From Gymnogyps californianus (lineage: Eukaryota > Chordata > Aves > Accipitriformes > Cathartidae): 64,000 nt of DNA. The first letter of the stretch is position 1. Each line of letters starts with the position of its first letter. The DNA lies in assembly GCF_018139145.2 (NCBI RefSeq), contig NC_059475.1, forward strand, positions 8,425,937 through 8,489,936, in the 5' to 3' direction. This document shows, one piece after another, positions 1 to 11,900 of the stretch. Both the position numbers and the translations under genes were made by a program. The notes beneath the pieces are model-generated. The model searched no databases and was not told where the DNA came from. It was given only the letters and a program-made list of their open reading frames with translations.

Positions 1-1532
1 CAGTCATTTCATTAAAGTCTCTCAAACATCTTCCTTGTTGGGGTACAAGCTGGACACAAATTTATTGCTGTGGAGAGATACTGTGAATAATTATGGCTGT
101 CCACATACATAGGTTCTTAATAGACACGTTATTTGCTAACAGTCCCCTTAAAGTAGTAAACAGCAGTTTTTCTATACTAGTACATCAGTTGGAGAAAAAT
201 TTTTTCAGTTGGATTATTAATACCACATTCTTATTAAGAGGGCTGTTAGCATATTAGCATCATTTGTATTTTAGCAGTTAATAATCCAAGCTAAAACTTG
301 GGTCATAAAAATAGCCCTATTTAGAATCAGTACTTTTTCCTCTGGTGTACATGGTAAGGTAAACAATACCGAGAAGGAACAGAGAGCAGAACTCAAAGCA
401 AATGCTCTCCAGAAAGGACAGAGGTCAGACAAAACTTGGCAGTGGGGCTGAGGGGGACATGTTATTTGCGGTTTAGTAAGCAATTAGTGATTATGGTCAA
501 TAGCTGCAAGGTTTTTTGAAAAGTCCCAAGTTGTGTTCATAAAAACTGTAAATTATTATATAAAACTTTGTTAAATTGGAAAGATCTAATCTTCTCTGTA
601 CATGTAATACGGCTGTGCTAAATTATGTTTTTGTGGATGTGCTGCAATATACGGAGAACAGTTTTCAAAACCTTTTTTTATTGTTCTGAATGGCACCATT
701 TTAAATCTAGCTTTCTAAAAGCTGGTGCATAGGTCTATAATACTTCCTTGTTTCTTAGATTAAACTTTTTATGGAGAGAAAATTGTGTTAGTTTCTTCTT
801 TTTGGTAAATGAGTAAATTAATAATGCAGATAATATGAAAAAGTAATTTAGTGTGAAATAAAGCTGTAGAATTCTTCAAACAGAAGGAGAAGGAACCATG
901 GAGGTTTATACAATACAATATTAATTCAAAGCATTTTTTTAAAATAAAAATGTGGCAGACAATTATGGTGGCACAGATTTACTTTACTGTTAAGGCTTTT
1001 TCACAGACTTAGTTTAAAAAGCAGCAAGACCAGTCTACATGTCTAAAGTATGTATGCAAGTCCTAGAAAGATAACCTTTTCCTCCATTTTGTTTTTTGAA
1101 CTATGGAACTACACTTCTCAAATTACAACAACAGTGAAATATGGAGCTGCCCTTTTCTACCATTTTGCAGAGGCAGGAATCAAATTAAGGATGGAATGTA
1201 TATCCGTGCAGTGCGGGGTGGGGTGTGTTTGTGTTTTTATCAGGTTTGGATTTGCTTGCAAAATAATTCATTCAGTTTTCAGAGGCAGTGACTGCTCAAA
1301 GAGTGCTGCTCAAAAAACCAAGTCCTCCCTTGTTGTTGGGGAGGACAACAAGGACAACAAAAAAAGCCCCACTGTTGTTGAATTATCCTTTTACAGCAAG
1401 TGGCCGGTGTGTTCGGGCTTTCCCTTACATTTGCTTCAGCCAGACAGTTAAGGAGGCAAGTTTTAATACCTAACACCCAGGCATTAAAAATGTATTAATG
1501 CAACTATTTTTGGATACTATAAATATGTATAC
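1..1532 (-). other. IMMP1L: IMMP1L last visible intron (partial)
   Basis: This is the stretch downstream (in gene direction) of the fourth coding exon. That exon ends in a GT donor (GTATAC on the minus strand at 1532-1527). I looked on the minus strand for the last IMMP1L coding exon, which should encode about 22 residues beginning with an IWPLSDFGF-like sequence, and did not find it, so it probably lies left of position 1. The stretch is AT-rich, and its small open frames (for example 271-483 and 1050-1476) resemble nothing I recognise. I see no mobile element here with confidence. Confidence 0.75.
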
Positions 1533-1643
1533 CTTAAAACAAATGCGTCCTCTTATCAGTCCGTAAGGAACAGGTCCATAGCACCTGGAATCTGTAGAAT
1601 TCCTGAGATTATCACCTTCTAACCAAACATGTCCTTTAGGCAC
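1533..1643 (-). CDS. IMMP1L: IMMP1L coding exon 4 (residues 108-144)
   Basis: Read on the minus strand, this 111-nt exon gives 37 codons starting [12 protein letters not shown] and ending [10 protein letters not shown]. It is flanked by an AG acceptor (1645-1644) and a GT donor (1532-1531), and both junctions are phase 0. It contains the conserved C-terminal signal-peptidase I box: G117-D118-N119, then S123-x-D125-S126-R127, then G130-P131-V132-P133. This box helps to form the active site around the Ser-Lys dyad carried by the two preceding exons. Cys142 stands where I recall phenylalanine in human IMMP1L. It was too short and too interrupted to show as a long open frame. The identification rests on near-identity to the known vertebrate protein and on correct phase with exon 3. 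Confidence 0.95.
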
Positions 1644-2079
1644 CTATGATTAAGCAAGATTGAAATGTAAAAAGAAAATAGAATAGAATGGGTTTAAGCA
1701 TAATTTGCCTTACAATATATTTTCTGATTTCTGTGTTCTGTATTTCATGACTGTATAATGAACTAATTTTTTATTGAATCTAGTAAGACACAGTGCGAGG
1801 TATGGAGGGATGAGGAGGAGTGCTCCGAAGTATCTGTTCTATCATGTGCTCAAAAACCAATGGTTTGCAACAAAAAATCCAAAATGAAGATGTAAGAGGT
1901 TAGACCAATGTGACAGGGTCATTAATTTAATAGACTTCAAAAGAGGTCATTAGGATGTTGACTGAAAATCTGCCCTCCTGTCGCAGTAACAGCATGAACA
2001 GGGCAGCCACACACTCATCAACATCCTGGGGCCAGCACCAAGGCTAGACCTGTTAGTAGATTCATGATGAACTAACTGG

Positions 2080-2101
2080 TAATTGATTGTGACATCAATT
2101 A
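2080..2101. promoter_or_regulatory. TAATTGAT inverted repeat, possible homeodomain-type site
   Basis: Two perfect 8-bp arms, TAATTGAT (2080-2087) and ATCAATTA (2094-2101), are separated by 6 bp. Each arm contains a TAATT core of the kind bound by homeodomain proteins. The surrounding 2060-2170 has further TAATT/AATTA words. The locus lies in the PAX6-ELP4-IMMP1L synteny block, which is rich in conserved enhancers in vertebrates. Enhancer function is inference only, since such motifs arise often by chance in AT-rich introns. Confidence 0.2.
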
Positions 2102-3319
2102 CGAATAATCTCATCATTTTATCGGAGTAGGCTTGTCAAAGTTCTAATTAAGATCACAGTTCATTCTATGTGCAGGCAGAATCCACAACACATTATATTG
2201 CAATAATGATGATCACAAAACAGCAAATCCCTTTTTATAATTTGAAAATTAATGATGGTGACCTTATACTATATGACAAAGACCTTTCATTGCCTATATA
2301 TATTATGCATTAACTATATTACATACCATAGATTCATGGCATTCACTGACTGACTCAATGACAAAATGAGAAATAGCAACATAGCTGTATTAGTTACCTA
2401 AATAAGAGTATAAAGCTTTCATAGACAAAAAAGTTGCTACTGTAAGTCTTAAACTAAGATTTCCGCTTGGAATATACAACACTATTTTGATACGGTTTTT
2501 TAAAAACATTTCAGATACAAATAACCGCTTACAAGTTATGAAATAAAATACTTAATAATTCTTTTTCTAATCTGTTTTTGTTTCTAAAATTCTAAGCCAG
2601 GCTGAAAATTTAGAAGTAGCAACATATTCTCAATCTAAATAATATTTAATGTGGGCTTTAAGTTAACATTTTTCCAAAACCAGATATGTACTTGAAACAT
2701 TACTATGCCAACAAATCAGAGAAAAAAAAATATGGAAACAAAATTAAAAAAAAAAACAATTTCAAATGAAACTCAAAGTTTGAGCAGTATAATGTTTTAG
2801 AAATAAGCCACATGGACTCATAAATACAATAGTCTGCATATACAGAATTCAAGGATAACAGACTAAACAAAATAAAATACCACTCTAGTACTAAAGTCTG
2901 GATGTAAACCATTAAGAATAAAACCAGGTCCCCCAGATAAACATTTGAGGAGAAGGCAGCTGAAGTGTAATTGTTGGTACTTACAGGTATCGGGCCAGGT
3001 AACACTTATTGGGAACCTTTTCTTTAAGTAAGCCTTTTAGGCTCTTGCTTCGTCATGCTCCCACCTGCCTATTACTAGACTAGGATTGAGGATAGCACGC
3101 TAGCCGAGAGTCCCTTTGTTGAGCTGTGGCAAATGTATAAGCTATGGATTAAGAACCAGTAGTTTGTCTCTGACAGTGGCAAAGAGAGATACTCATCATG
3201 GAAAGCGTATGTGAGCCTGTCCATCTTCTCCCAACCACCCCCCTGTACTTCTTTGGTATCCAAGATAGGTGCTTTAGGCATCTCAGAGGGCACACATCCC
3301 TGCCTCATCATTTTAGAAT

Positions 3320-3530
3320 CCATATGTGGAGCTGTAGACCATCAATATGTCTAACCCCTTTTGAAACCTACTGATACTGTCTTCTTCCACAGTCTCCTGT
3401 ATAAAGGAGTGCCGCCTTGTTTGTTTTGAACTGATCTGCTAGTTCTATCGTGGTCCTGTACTTCTTGTTCTCCCAGTCCTTCAATACAGGAATTCCATAT
3501 TCAGCTTGTCTGCCACCTTTGTTATTTTGT
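3320..3530 (-). mobile_element. Old, degenerate CR1-type LINE fragment (antisense)
   Basis: The plus strand reads like the reverse complement of the 3' part of an old CR1: a 'gtctaacccctttt' stretch, then 'cttcttccacagtctcctg', then 'ccttgtttgttttgaac'. These correspond to the segment that in sense reads as the conserved C-terminal coding and near-3' region of ancient CR1 subfamilies. The match has gaps and internal deletions, so the insertion is old. The resemblance may extend left to about 3120. Exact ends and subfamily cannot be set by eye. Confidence 0.5.
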
Positions 3531-6500
3531 AGCCTTGCCAGATTGCTGGCATGTGCACGGAAGAGCTTTCTCTGGGAAGGCCAGTTGGTTTCAGCTAGAT
3601 GGCTTTGGCCCTCCTCCTACCCAAACAGCTTTGCAAATAAAATAACCAACCAGAAGTCAATTTAAAATAAACATTTTTAAAAAATTCTATCCAGAGTCAA
3701 ATGACCTGTGTAGAATATACACCTCATCACATGTGGACAAATGTTTTTGATAGGTCTCTATTTGAGAATGTACCGACATTCCTATTTTCCTCAAAAATTC
3801 TGTGGTATACAGCCTATTTAGAATGTCCAGCAGCAATTGTTAGGTTAGTTGGATATTCATCTTCACTTATTTGCAGTGTACCCACCTAAAGCATTCACTG
3901 TCCGCATCTTATGAGAGTTTGTTTTTCAGGTGCATATTACAATGCCAAGCAGCGCTCTGACCTTTCTGGTGCAAACTTACCTGTCCAGTGCCTACCAGAA
4001 TTACAAATCATACATCAAACTACTGTCATTTTGAAAGACTATCTCAGCAAATAGACAGAAAGAAGCATGAATTACTATGAAAGGAAGATTTTTTTAATGA
4101 AATAAAAAAGCAAACCCACATTAACATTTCACATTTCTGAAAAAGCATCACTTCTTGCAATGTGCTACTGTTTCACACGCAGGACACTACCAGCTCCCCT
4201 TCTACTTTACCGGTTCCCATGCTTTCTCACTTTCCCAGATTTATAGGCAGAACACGAAGCTCATCTGTTACTATGTGAAATAAGGACCCACTCATAACAC
4301 AAGTATATCCAAACACTTGTAGACCTTCCCATCTTTCTTCCATGCTCCAAAAGTAGAAAAAATAAAGTGCTTTTGCCAGCTGTGGCGTATCACTTACTAC
4401 TTCTAATACTACTAATAATTACTTGTCTAGACAAGATGTTCATAGTTTGCGTTCCAGACAGAACATCTGCAATAAAGTACATTCCTATATCCTGAAATTC
4501 ACCACTTATGGTAACTTCTGTAGTTCTCCATGGAAGGTATGACAGGACCCCATACCTCTACATTTGTCGTTAAAGAGTACCATCACAATGTATGATTCAT
4601 CTAGAGATAATACAGTATAATACCTTTGTATGGTGCCTGTCCATCATCTAGGCACTTCACTACAACCTAGAATTAAGACAAGCAATAAAAATCACATGAA
4701 TTACATGAAAATGTAAAACCAAATACCAGTGACAGGCCATAATCATTAATTAAAAAAAAAAAAAAAATTGTTTACACCCCTTTGAAATAAAGGCTGAAGC
4801 CAGAATCCTTCAAGGGTTTATGCACCAAGCTATTTCTAGACCACCTCACTGATTTCAGTGGGATTACTCACATTGAAAATAGTTAACTTTGAGTATCAAC
4901 CTTTGCAGAATCAGGACCCAATCTGAAACGCCTCAAAGCTATGCAAGCACAGTAGTTGGGAATAAGATACATTTTTAACCAAAGAAAAAAAAAAACTATT
5001 GAAAACTTGTATTTGCAGTAAGAATATATTAATTACACACCAATAGGCTGCTACTGCCAGAAACCCAAGGCAATGGGAAAGCCACTTGCTTGACAATTCA
5101 CAACGTTGCATTTTGGTATCTACAGACCATGGACCTCTTAGACAAAATTAATTGTATCTAAGAAGTATAACTGAAATCACAGTTACCATTACTACACACA
5201 GAAAGATTTTGAATACAAAAAATATTGACAGGAGCACCAAAAGCATTTAACTTAGGCTGGGCAGCATTTCAGTTCTCCCTTACACACAGGCCAGAACTAA
5301 GATGCGAAAGTCTCCCAAGCCCAACAGCCGAATTTTCACGTAACTAACTAGTGGGTCACAGGCAAAACCAGCAATTCCACAGCAGTGCAGGTTCATGCGA
5401 AAACACGCTGCCTCTGATTGTCTGCAGACTACTCTCTTTGCCTCAGCAACCCTTGTGCCTCTGCTTTTGTGCAGATTATCTGAGGATTTATTTCCAAGGA
5501 ACAGCAGTTCTCAGGCAGAACCGGTTATCTGAGGTGCAGCTTATATGCATGAGAATACAGGACACTGATCAGACACATGACTTTTCCCCCTTCTCCCTTC
5601 CAAGGCTCTGAGGGCTCTAGTACAGGAGCAGATAGACCAGAAGAGCAAGAGTATCATTTAGAAGAACTGAGCTTGTAGCAGTAGCTTATTCTGTTTCAGC
5701 TCAGATAAATAAGCATCTTTCACTGCGACAAACTGGCTAAATTTGCAAGGCTGTTGTCTTTTACTTAGTGGTATAGTTAAAGTGCCAAAACTGAAGTACA
5801 GTTCAGGTATTTGATGCATACTTACTAGCATAAAACATTAATTTACATAAATGGGCAGGGGAGGGAATCAACAAAGAATTATATTCTTTTGGTCTTTTTA
5901 CATGATGCCAAACTTTGATCTTTGAGTAGTCTCACTAACTTCAACACCAAGAGATGAGATGCCTGCGCTGCATTAACTGACATACTAGAAAACTAATATA
6001 CTGCAAATCAGATTAACAGATTAAATTATCTGCCTCAAAAATACCCCCAAAACCCAACTAAATGAAAATAGGCTTTTGTGGTTAGGGTGGTTGTTTTTGT
6101 TTGGGCGGGGGGGGTTGGTTTGTGACTTTAGGGGACTTTGGCAGGAGGAGGTACTAAAGATGGAGAAATAGGGATTTTAAATAAATAAGTGGAGAATTGT
6201 AAACACAAATCTCTTGCAGTCTCTCCTTTTGGAATTCCAAGCAGCCTGTGTTTGTCAAAGAACATCAGCATGTACAATCAGCTGGGAGTAGATGAAGTTT
6301 GAACTTTCATAAGGTCACAGGTATTCACATCACCTCCAGCAATATCAAAGTTTCAAACTTAAGAAGAACTTTAAATCATTCCCATCTCTTCTTTTCAGTT
6401 CAGAGGCTTCCTTCTTGAGCTATGATAAGAACTAATCTCAGTGCTGGACAAAAGAATAAAGTCTGCGAGTTCTCATCTATCCCTACTAAGGTCTATTTAA

Positions 6501-8572
6501 GTGCCTCCTACTTTGGTACAAGCAACAAATGTAATTGCTTCATGGCCTGCGGGTGTTCATTTAACAAAAGAAGCTTTTGTGAATAAACCACAGGTGTTAC
6601 CTTTCTTGATTAAAGTGAAATATGATGAAAGAATCTACAATATCAAATGACAAATTTACTAAATACTGATTAAATTGCCTTATTTAAGTAAATTGCATCT
6701 AGTTAGGATAAATATACACCACAGAAATGCGGGAGTTTGTTTTATCACTCTACACTTAAAGTCTCCCATAACTATTCCTTAATCCTTTATTTATTAATTC
6801 AGAACCAAGAGTGAATAATGCTTAACAGATACTCTTTTTTAATGATCTAGTTGCTCTAGGCACCATTTCTGTGGGCTTATCATAAATGTTATTCATATTA
6901 AGGTTGCCATCTATATAAAACCCAACAACATTAATTAGCTCAGTATTTTCAAAATCAGCATAAGCATTTACATTTCCTTTTTTGTGCTGGAAAAAGCTTA
7001 TGAAATTATAGCAACCACACTGGAACTTTTAACAGTATAGCAGATCTTAAATCAACATCTTCTAAGTATCACTAAAAGGCTGAATTACCTGGAATTTAAT
7101 ACTTCTTAAAATAAAACAATGAATTTACCTTGAATTCACAGGTACTTCCAAACAGTTTAGCATTTTCCTTTTACTTACTGAACAGTTTAAGCTGCTTGTA
7201 AGACATAATGTACTTGGCCCAGTAATACACATATTAAAAAGAATACATTATGACCTTGGTCCAGATTATGATGAGAAAAGATGACAATGAAACAATAACA
7301 AGTTTTTATACAGAAATTAAATTCACTGTGATTAAATATTTATATTACGAATTCATTCTCTATATTAAGTCATTGGTTGTTTTAATAGAAAATTTATAAA
7401 AAGTTAAGATATGAAGACTTGTCTATCCAAGTTCAGAAATTAATTATTAACCAATATTAAAATCACATCACCTTCAATGCTAGCAATGTTAACTCATATA
7501 CTACAAGGAAACTAAGGCATATTAACTTAGAGTTGAATTTGTAAGACATCTTTCTCTATCATGCAAGCGTACCAGTTGAGCGTTGTTCTTCAATAAAAAT
7601 TTGGGGAAGCTGTTACAGTAATCTGTGAAAGCATTCATTGGTTATTTGAACGTTTGTCTTTTAACCGTTGTTGCTCCCTCTAAACTTTGTGTAATGCACA
7701 AATAGCTACTGCTGTTCCTGAGCTTGCTTACTTGGAACTTAAAAGGCTCGATCACTGCACTCACTGCTTTATGGGAAAGGTCACAGCATTTTCACCTCAG
7801 AAATATCTATGCCAGTCAAATGATGAAAAGATACGCTTTCTCTCAGTATCACTTTTTGGCTGTTGCAAAAGTTTCCAACTGTGTTAAATAATAATACAAA
7901 CACTTGCATGTGTTGTTTACTTTACTTCTATAAGTATTCTCATTTAATATTCAGATCTACAGCACATTGTTAAATATGCTGATCTGAATCAGCCTAAAAA
8001 GCTATATACCCAATTTTAAAAATCTCTAGCTACAACCCTAAATTTAAATTATTAGCCATCATTCCTTTTCTAAAAATACTACCAGTTAAAATTAAAACTA
8101 ACTTAAAATTAATAGAATAAAAACTATGAGCAAACATTACTGTAATGAAGAATAATGCACAGATTTTGCGCACACTTTTTGCAACTTCTCTCTTTGCATT
8201 AAAACAATGGTTCTCTTTTGAAAACAAAATCACTTTGCTTTAAGTAGTGAAAAATTATCTAAGCTTTTTAATCCATTACAGTTTTGAAATTTTCATATTT
8301 TATAGATGTTCATAGGCCAAAACTTTCACAAGCAAATCTCCTAGCTACATTGAGGAACGCCTGAAAAAAAAATCAGAATATTTCTGTGATTCATCAGTCC
8401 AGGCTATTATTAGCTTTCTTGGTTTATAGAAAATCACTATTTTGGAACAAAATATTGATTACAAATCCACCAAAGATTACTTAGCAGTTTGCATAGACTT
8501 TTCTTACAGCAGTCATTAAGAAGGATTTGATTCTTTTCTTCTCCAGAAAACAGATGATGTAACAGGGTCACC

Positions 8573-8944
8573 CTAGGTGAGAGAAAAGGAGGCTCAGGGG
8601 AGACCTTATCGCTCTCTACAACCGCCTGAAAGGAGGTTGTAGCGAGGTGGGTGTCGGTCTCTTCTCCCAAGTAAGAAGTGATGGGACCAGAGGAAACAGC
8701 CTCAAGTTGCGCCAGGGGAGGTTTAGACTGGATATTAGGAAAAAGTTCTTCACCAAAATGGTTGTCAAGCATTGGAAGAGGCTGCCCAGGGAAGTGGTTG
8801 AGTCACCATCCCTGGAGGTATTGAAAAGATGTGTAGATGTGGTGCTTAAGGACATGGTTTAGTGGTGGACTTGGCAGTGTTAGGTTAACACTTGGACTCG
8901 ATGATCTTAAAGGTCTTTCCCAACCTAAACGATTCTATGATTCT
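8573..8944 (+). mobile_element. CR1 LINE, 5'-truncated 3' end
   Basis: This is a classic avian CR1 3' end in plus orientation. It starts in the 'aggaggctcaggggagacc' region, continues through 'gaggtttagactggatatta' and 'ggctgcccagggaagtggtt', and finishes with 'ctcgatgatcttaaaggtc' and a short tail of the repeated octamer type (gattctatgattct). CR1 elements are non-LTR retrotransposons that typically insert severely 5'-truncated, generally without an obvious target duplication; none is evident here. It lies within an IMMP1L intron, antisense to that gene. Divergence from the consensus I remember looks modest, so this copy is younger than the antisense copies in the window. Confidence 0.95.
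8647..8865 (+). pseudogene. CR1 ORF2 C-terminal fragment
   Basis: Inside the CR1 copy one frame stays open to the natural end of ORF2. It includes [18 protein letters not shown], then [19 protein letters not shown], then a stop after KDMV. This is the extreme C-terminus downstream of the reverse-transcriptase domain. The catalytic endonuclease and reverse-transcriptase parts are absent because of 5' truncation. The first 'start' of the frame is not a real initiation site. It is a dead fragment of the mobile element and not a host gene. Confidence 0.85.
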
Positions 8945-11900
8945 AAAGTATAGGTTTGAGAACAAAAAACCCCACGGGTTCAAACCCCAACTGGAACTTC
9001 CTGGTTAAAACACAAAATCCATTACCATCACTGGTATGCCCTGGACAAAGGCATACCTGTACAGAGGGATCTAGCTAATAAGCCTGGTAGCAACAATGGC
9101 CGATAAATACTCTGAGCAGGGTTAAGGAATCTTAAAAGTGTCTGCCAGCTCCATCAGGAGTGACCTGAATCTCTGCTAATCAATCTAAGGCCTCAGCTCT
9201 GCATGATCTCATCATCTACGACAGTTGGAAGGCCTTAGCTAGTACGTATAAAGGAGGGGAAAAAAATTAAATAGGTCCTTCATTCAGATGTGAAGTTGAT
9301 ACAGGCAGACTCAAACTTGTGCTCAAAATCTTCAGTGAGTCCTTGAGTAGTTGCTTTCATCATTCTGAGCAGCCTCCTGGAAGTTATTACTGAACGTGGA
9401 GCAGAGGAATAACAGAATCATAAAATCTTGAACAAGGTTCAAACTGGTATGACCAGTACAGCCAAGGCTGTATTCCACAGAGGAAAAGCATCTAGTGCTA
9501 TAAATTGAGAAATGAGTGATCTTGAAACAACTTTCCCTCAAATCAACGAGAAGATTTCTTTATGGTTTTCCTTCAGGAATGAATTGGCTGAACAGAACCA
9601 CCAGGGCAACGTGTCAGGGCCTGGGCAGTGCTCTCCCCCACCCCGGTGGAGCTGGCCTGCCCTCAAGACCTGCTGATACAGTGCAGCTGTCTCATCTTGG
9701 TTCAGGCTGTGGGGAAGAAAGCGATGTAAGAGACCTCGGAGGGAGCTCATGCAGGAACTTCATTTAAGCTGAGCCTCTCGCTGCTCTCTGTGCCTGAGCT
9801 GTGGTGCAGGCATGCCCATGTCTGGCCACCCACCTCCCTGACCCCACAGACATGAGGATAAGCTATGGTGCGTGCTACCAGTGCTGTTGTGTCAAGTCAT
9901 GCCACTCATATGTTCTTGAAATAGCAAAAACAAAACTGCAAAGGTAAAAAGACCAATCCACTTGAGCAGAAGAAACCCTGGAAATATTGGGAAGTAGATT
10001 GATAAAATTCTTTGTGTTTCTCTTCCCTTGAAAAATTTAGTTTTGACAAATCAGAATTTTGATTTAAAATTACTTCTCAGAAAATTCAAGATTAGCTCTA
10101 GGCATGAACTCTCTGTACTGGGATATAGAGGGATCTGCAAACTGAACAAATCTGCAAAGAAACACGCCAAATCACTTCTCCTTTCCCACCAGACATGTAG
10201 CGTATCTGCTGCTTAAAATTATGGCGTAACTTTCTTTGAAGCCCCTAGAATGCTAGAACTAAGGAGAAGAAGAAAGAGTAAGGTATTTCCTTTCTCCTGA
10301 CCGGCAACTATTAAAACTTAGATTACTGAAATACTAAACCATGAGTGTAAACTAGCTATTAACATACTAAGGACAAAGGAAAAAGAACTAGTGTTTTGAG
10401 AACTTTATTGTTAATTGCTAATTAGGGTATTTTAAAGAGGCTATCCAATGGTATTGAGCACTCTGAAATATCAGACAACTTTTCAGTGTCTTACATTGTG
10501 CATCCAAAATCTGTAGTACTGTCTAGTGATTAAGATACCGTGTTGTTTACATTAACGTTACATTATTCTTAGTACCCACATAATATTCTTACTGCATTTG
10601 ACAAGGACTGTTGAAGAGTTAATAGCGCTGCGTAAGACCACTTCTCTGATCTGCAAACACAGTAAGATGCATTATCTTCGGAATTATGTTAGCTCTAGAG
10701 TTAACCACAGGATGAAGAGATGCCATCTCCGCAATGAACCTCATTTTAGCACAAGGTAAACATACTTCCCCCACATCAGCTAGTCTCACAGCATTAGTGG
10801 TGTGTTGTGATTGATTACCAGCAGAGTGTTGCTGAGATATGGATTTGTATCTCAGCTTTTTATCACTATGACTTGCAAAAGGCAGTTCCTTATTTACAGA
10901 CTCTAGCTGTATTAAGTGACATTATTAGGTACTACTTTTGTTTAAGTGACACAAAGGCTTAGCATATTGGTGGTTTATGACATACAAGCTGTTTTAATCT
11001 GATGACTTACCCCTCACTTTTTCAATTTGTAAATAGGAGCTGCAGCACAAGAACATATGGTACTAAAGAAATTAAAGCTAAAGTAAATGGCATTAAAACA
11101 AATTCAAATATAACAATAGGATACTCAATCTGAATTATAAACCTGGATCTGTATTAAGACTTTTTAAAACAGGAAATAAAAACCTAAATATGAAAATTAA
11201 CCTTTCAGGTGTTTTTTTTAAAGACCATTTCAGGGGTTTACTGTGATTGAGTAATTTCCTTATTAACCCTCATTACTTAGATCTTATAGTTAAATGAATA
11301 AATCAGTAAAGATATTTTTTAATATCTCATCTGGCAGCAAAACTGCCAGCCTAATGCTCATATTCCATACCAAATATCAATAAAAAGGCAATGAAAAGAA
11401 AAAGTACATTTTCCTAACTTTGTAATACTATGGCAGCTTACTCAAAAAAGGAATTTCATTATACTTTTCATGTAAATAGGAAGATTTCCCTCATTATTAT
11501 TCTGCAGATAAACTCCAACCTCTAGCCTATGAAGCATCATGTAGCATAAAGGGTCCAAAGCAAAGACGTTCCTTATGTACTTAAATTTTAATTTAAGCAC
11601 GTGCTTAATTTATACCAATCAATTTGATATGTGGGATTAGTTCCATCAGCTTGTAATCCAACGACTCCATCAAAGACAGTTTTTTGGTACAGCCTTACAC
11701 TTGGTGTACTCTGACAAAAATAATTTTTCTCATATGATGTATTACTTCAGCTAAGCATAGCAGCAAAAGTATTTTTATACCACTATGAAGACTTTGACGT
11801 AACTGCCACTGCTCTACTGCATTTCTACTCAACTGAAATACCTCTTTTCAGAAAAACTTATTCAACTTATATATGGTTTTTTATTTTTCATTTTTATTAT

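Noticed and set aside
8437..8855. Minus-strand frames of 79-111 codons
   Set aside because: They are antisense to the plus-strand CR1 3' end.
9400..9450. 'aacagaatcataaaatcttgaa' as the 3' tip of another antisense CR1
   Set aside because: The following bases do not continue into recognisable CR1 sequence, so the resemblance is too short.
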